From VRUE01 sp040508545 (GTDB lineage: Bacteria; Actinomycetota; Thermoleophilia; Solirubrobacterales; 70-9), in assembly GCA_040508545.1 (NCBI GenBank), contig JBEVMR010000051.1, positions 1-7,264 on the forward strand: a stretch of 7,264 nucleotides of DNA, in the 5' to 3' direction. The position numbers were made by a program, and so were the translations under genes. The notes under the pieces were generated by a model. It saw only the letters and a program-made list of their open reading frames with translations, ran no database searches and had not been told where the DNA came from. Shown here in pieces: positions 5,214 through 7,264 of this stretch (positions are counted from its first letter, which is position 1; each line of letters opens with the position of its first letter).

Positions 5214-6389
5214 GTGACCGTCGTACTGGCAATCGCAGTGGCCCTGCTCGCCGCCGGGCTGCTCTACACGATCCTCTCCCGCCCTCGCGAGGAGATGCCC
5301 GAGGCTCCCGATCTCGGCCCGGCGATCCAGGCGGCGACGTCCAAAGCCGTCGCCGACCTGCAGCGGATGAACGAGGAGTCGCGCAAAGTCGACGCCCAGG
5401 CCGCCGAGGCGACGCTGGACAAGCGCCAGGCGGAGATCAAGGCGCTCGCCGAGCGGATCGCCAAGGGCCAGGAGAAGATCGAGAAAGAGGTGCAGCGGCG
5501 CGGTGAGACCGACCTGCAGACCCGCACCCTGCTCGAGCAGATGGGGCAGACGGTCGGCAACCTGAACTCGGAGACGGCGGGCCTGAAGAAGGCGCTGCGC
5601 CAGCCGCAGACGCGCGGCCAGTGGGGCGAGCTGCAGCTGCGGCGCTGCGTCGAGATCGCCGGCATGACCGAGCACGTCGACTTCGAGCTGCAGGAGACGA
5701 TCCACACCGATGACGGCCGGCTGCGGCCGGACGCGCGCTTCCTGCTGCCGGAGGGACGCGCGTTCGTCGCCGACTCGAAGGTACCGCTCGACGCCTTCCT
5801 CGATGCCCAGGAGGCCGAGATCGAAGCCGACCGGCTGGTCCAGCTCGATCGCCACGCGAGGCAGGCGCGCGAGCACATCCGCAGCCTCAGCTCCAAGGAC
5901 TACCAGGGCCAGTTCAAGGCGGGAGAGATGCCCGACCTGGTGATCTGCTTCATCCCCAACGAGCCGGCGATGCACGCCGCCTTCGCCGCCGACCCCACGC
6001 TTTTCGATTACGCCCTCGAGCGCAACGTGCTGGTCGTCAGCCCGACTTCGCTGATCGGGCTGTTGCGCACCATGGAGCTGGGCTGGCGCCAGGAGCGGAT
6101 GGTCGCCGAGGCTGCGGAGGTCGCCGAGGCTGCGGGCACGATGCACGCTCGCTTCACCAAGTTCCTGACCGATTTCAATGCGGTCGGCAAACGGCTCGGT
6201 TCGGCGACCGGCGCCTACAACTCCGCGGTCGCCTCTATGGAGGGCAGGCTGCTGCCCCAGTTGCGCAAGGTCGAGGAGCTCGGCATCGCCCCCGGCAAGG
6301 AGATCGAGCCGCCCGAACCGGCCGAGATCACCGTCAGGGCGATCACGGCGCCCGAGCTGAGCGAGGCCGAGAGCCCCGCGCTCGACTAG
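5214..6389 (+). CDS. rmuC: RmuC-family DNA recombination protein
   Basis: The 391-residue protein is of the RmuC family (COG1322), membrane-anchored proteins with a predicted nuclease-like core. In E. coli they limit rearrangement at inverted repeats. A membrane segment occupies residues 2-21 (VVLAIAVALLAAGLLYTIL). A long charged coiled-coil-like region runs to about residue 125 (KALAERIAKGQEKIEKEVQ). The conserved core runs from about 130 to 345, with RGQWGE (134-139), RPDARFLLP (171-179), DSKVPLDAF (187-195), FIPNE (246-250), SPTSLIGLLRT (276-286) and WRQE (291-294). The family is usually somewhat longer (475 aa in E. coli), with the difference mainly in the coiled coil and tail. The GTG start follows an in-frame TAG directly and places the membrane segment at the very N-terminus, so no earlier start is possible. 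No ribosome binding site is visible. The gene lies 46 bases after the lipoprotein gene; a functional link between them is not evident. Confidence 0.95.
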   Translation: MTVVLAIAVALLAAGLLYTILSRPREEMPEAPDLGPAIQAATSKAVADLQRMNEESRKVDAQAAEATLDKRQAEIKALAERIAKGQEKIEKEVQRRGETDLQTRTLLEQMGQTVGNLNSETAGLKKALRQPQTRGQWGELQLRRCVEIAGMTEHVDFELQETIHTDDGRLRPDARFLLPEGRAFVADSKVPLDAFLDAQEAEIEADRLVQLDRHARQAREHIRSLSSKDYQGQFKAGEMPDLVICFIPNEPAMHAAFAADPTLFDYALERNVLVVSPTSLIGLLRTMELGWRQERMVAEAAEVAEAAGTMHARFTKFLTDFNAVGKRLGSATGAYNSAVASMEGRLLPQLRKVEELGIAPGKEIEPPEPAEITVRAITAPELSEAESPALD

Positions 6390-6392
6390 GAT
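6387..6392 (+). promoter_or_regulatory. TAGGAT -10-like element overlapping the rmuC stop codon
   Basis: TAGGAT starts with the stop codon of rmuC and keeps the TAnnnT core. Transcription from it would begin near 6399-6400 and give ccr a leader of about 30 bases that contains a strong ribosome binding site. No clear -35 is seen. Read-through from rmuC is the alternative. Confidence 0.3.
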
Positions 6393-6415
6393 TCGCGGCC
6401 CCTTACCCCGACCAC

Positions 6416-6420
6416 GGAGG
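6416..6420 (+). promoter_or_regulatory. Strong ribosome binding site that sets the TTG start of ccr
   Basis: GGAGG is followed by AG and lies eight bases before the TTG at 6429-6431. It is the best Shine-Dalgarno sequence in the window. It supports TTG as the start, ahead of the first in-frame ATG at 6492. Confidence 0.7.
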
Positions 6421-6428
6421 AGCCGGTT

Positions 6429-7264
6429 TTGGCCGTCGATAGCAGCGCAGTCGCGAAGTTGGACGTCGAGCTCGGAACGCTGCCGGAGACGATGGCGGCA
6501 TGGGTGATCCGCCAGGAGCGCGAGGGCGAGCCCAACGACGCCTTCCAGCTCGAGCAGATCGAGGTGCCCGAGCCGGGCCCCTTCGAGGTGATCGTGCGGG
6601 TGATGGCCGCGGGTGTCAACTTCAACAACGTCTGGGCGGCGCTCGGCAAACCGGTCTCGGTCTTCGGCTATGGCGACCACCCCGAGTACGGCCACCACAT
6701 CGGCGGCTCCGATGCCTCCGGCATCGTCTGGAAGGTCGGCGAGGGCGTCACCCGCTGGAAGCCGGGCGACGAGGTCGTCGTCCACTGCAACCAAGCCTCC
6801 TACGAGGACGTCGAGGTGCACGGGCTCGACCCGCTCGCCGCGCCGAGCCAGCGGATCTGGGGCTACGAGACGACCTGGGGCTCCTTCGCCCAGTTCACCA
6901 AAGTGCAGGCGCAGCAGCTCCTCCCCCGCCCCCAGAACCTCTCCTGGGCCGACTCCTCCTCCTACGGGCTCACCTACTTCACCGCCTACCGGATGCTGAT
7001 CGACCAGTGCAAGCTGCAGCCCGGCCACAACGTCCTGATCTGGGGCGCCGCCGGCGGCCTCGGCGTCTTCGCCACGCAGCTCTGCGCCGCGGCGGGAGCC
7101 AATGCGGTCGGCGTCGTCTCCTCCGACGAGAAGGGCGAGCTGGTCAAGCAGCTCGGCGCGGTCGACTACATCAACCGCAGCGAGTTCGGCGCGATGATGA
7201 GGACCCCCGAGAACCTCGCCGACAAGGCGGCGGACAAGGAGCGCTTCAAGGCCTCGCGGGGCTT
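6429..7264 (+). CDS. ccr: Crotonyl-CoA carboxylase/reductase (N-terminal part; runs off the right edge)
   Basis: Crotonyl-CoA carboxylase/reductase converts crotonyl-CoA, CO2 and NADPH to ethylmalonyl-CoA. It is the key enzyme of the ethylmalonyl-CoA pathway for acetyl-CoA assimilation and can also supply extender units for polyketides. The first 278 codons are present. Visible motifs are GVNFNNVW (62-69), containing an Asn at the family's CO2-binding position, HHIGGSDASGIVWKVGEGV (89-107), GDEVVVHCNQ (113-122), RIWGYET (142-148) with the Glu of the CO2 pocket, LTYFTAYRML (181-190), and the NADPH-binding loop VLIWGAAGGLGVFATQL (202-218). Tyr replaces the Phe next to that Glu in the actinobacterial (Kitasatospora-type) enzyme; proteobacterial forms carry GYET as I recall them. 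By eye the sequence is nearer the proteobacterial type, also in GDEVVVHCNQ. The family is about 430-450 aa, so roughly the last third is off-window. The start is TTG 6429, eight bases after GGAGG; ATG at 6492 is less likely. Confidence 0.94.
   Translation, partial: MAVDSSAVAKLDVELGTLPETMAAWVIRQEREGEPNDAFQLEQIEVPEPGPFEVIVRVMAAGVNFNNVWAALGKPVSVFGYGDHPEYGHHIGGSDASGIVWKVGEGVTRWKPGDEVVVHCNQASYEDVEVHGLDPLAAPSQRIWGYETTWGSFAQFTKVQAQQLLPRPQNLSWADSSSYGLTYFTAYRMLIDQCKLQPGHNVLIWGAAGGLGVFATQLCAAAGANAVGVVSSDEKGELVKQLGAVDYINRSEFGAMMRTPENLADKAADKERFKASRG

Noticed and set aside
5076..7028. A 650-codon open frame on the minus strand across rmuC and ccr
   Set aside because: It lies antisense to two genes with clear family motifs. 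Its translation is Leu/Gly/Asp/Arg-rich repetition typical of the reverse strand of G+C-rich genes, and it matches no family.
1..7264. tRNA, rRNA, CRISPR arrays, insertion sequences, attachment sites
   Set aside because: No cloverleaf, repeat-spacer pattern, transposase or flanking direct repeats were found by eye.

Overview
The window comes from a G+C-rich bacterium. Dense coding, frequent GTG and TTG starts, short intergenic gaps and the gene families present suggest an actinomycete lineage, possibly Thermoleophilia (Solirubrobacterales or relatives). The taxon is inferred from base composition and gene content only. The window holds eight complete genes and one gene cut by the right edge. 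I see no RNA gene, insertion sequence or CRISPR array, and no gene-free stretch above about 100 bases.

Left half, minus strand (about 3582 down to 1): a compact five-gene operon. In transcription order it encodes a Tat-exported two-domain multicopper oxidase, a ZIP-family metal transporter with an added N-terminal extracytoplasmic domain, a DtxR/MntR-family metal-dependent repressor with a manganese-type metal site, a 120-residue protein of unknown function, and a small degenerate receiver-like protein. A perfect 13-bp hairpin follows the last stop codon. Three of the four junctions share one base between stop and start (TGATG, TGATG, TAGTG) and the fourth gap is 9 bases, so the five genes are almost certainly one transcript. 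The layout suggests a metal-handling module: an exported oxidase acting on a metal ion outside the membrane, a transporter moving a divalent metal across it, and a cytoplasmic sensor controlling both.

Centre (3583-3683): a 101-base divergent control region. Its core is an A+T-rich 44-bp imperfect dyad (3608-3651) that contains promoter-like elements on both strands. It is the best candidate operator for the metal repressor and could link the operon to the gene on its other side.

Right half, plus strand (3684-7264): a YgfZ/GcvT-like folate-binding protein (Fe-S cluster maintenance), a small lipoprotein with a possible copper-less cupredoxin-like fold, RmuC (nuclease-like protein linked to DNA recombination), and the first 278 codons of crotonyl-CoA carboxylase/reductase of the ethylmalonyl-CoA pathway. 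TAGnnT -10-like elements lie just upstream of the ygfZ-like and lipoprotein starts, where they would give leaderless mRNAs, and one overlaps the rmuC stop ahead of ccr. These genes look like separately promoted housekeeping genes rather than one pathway.
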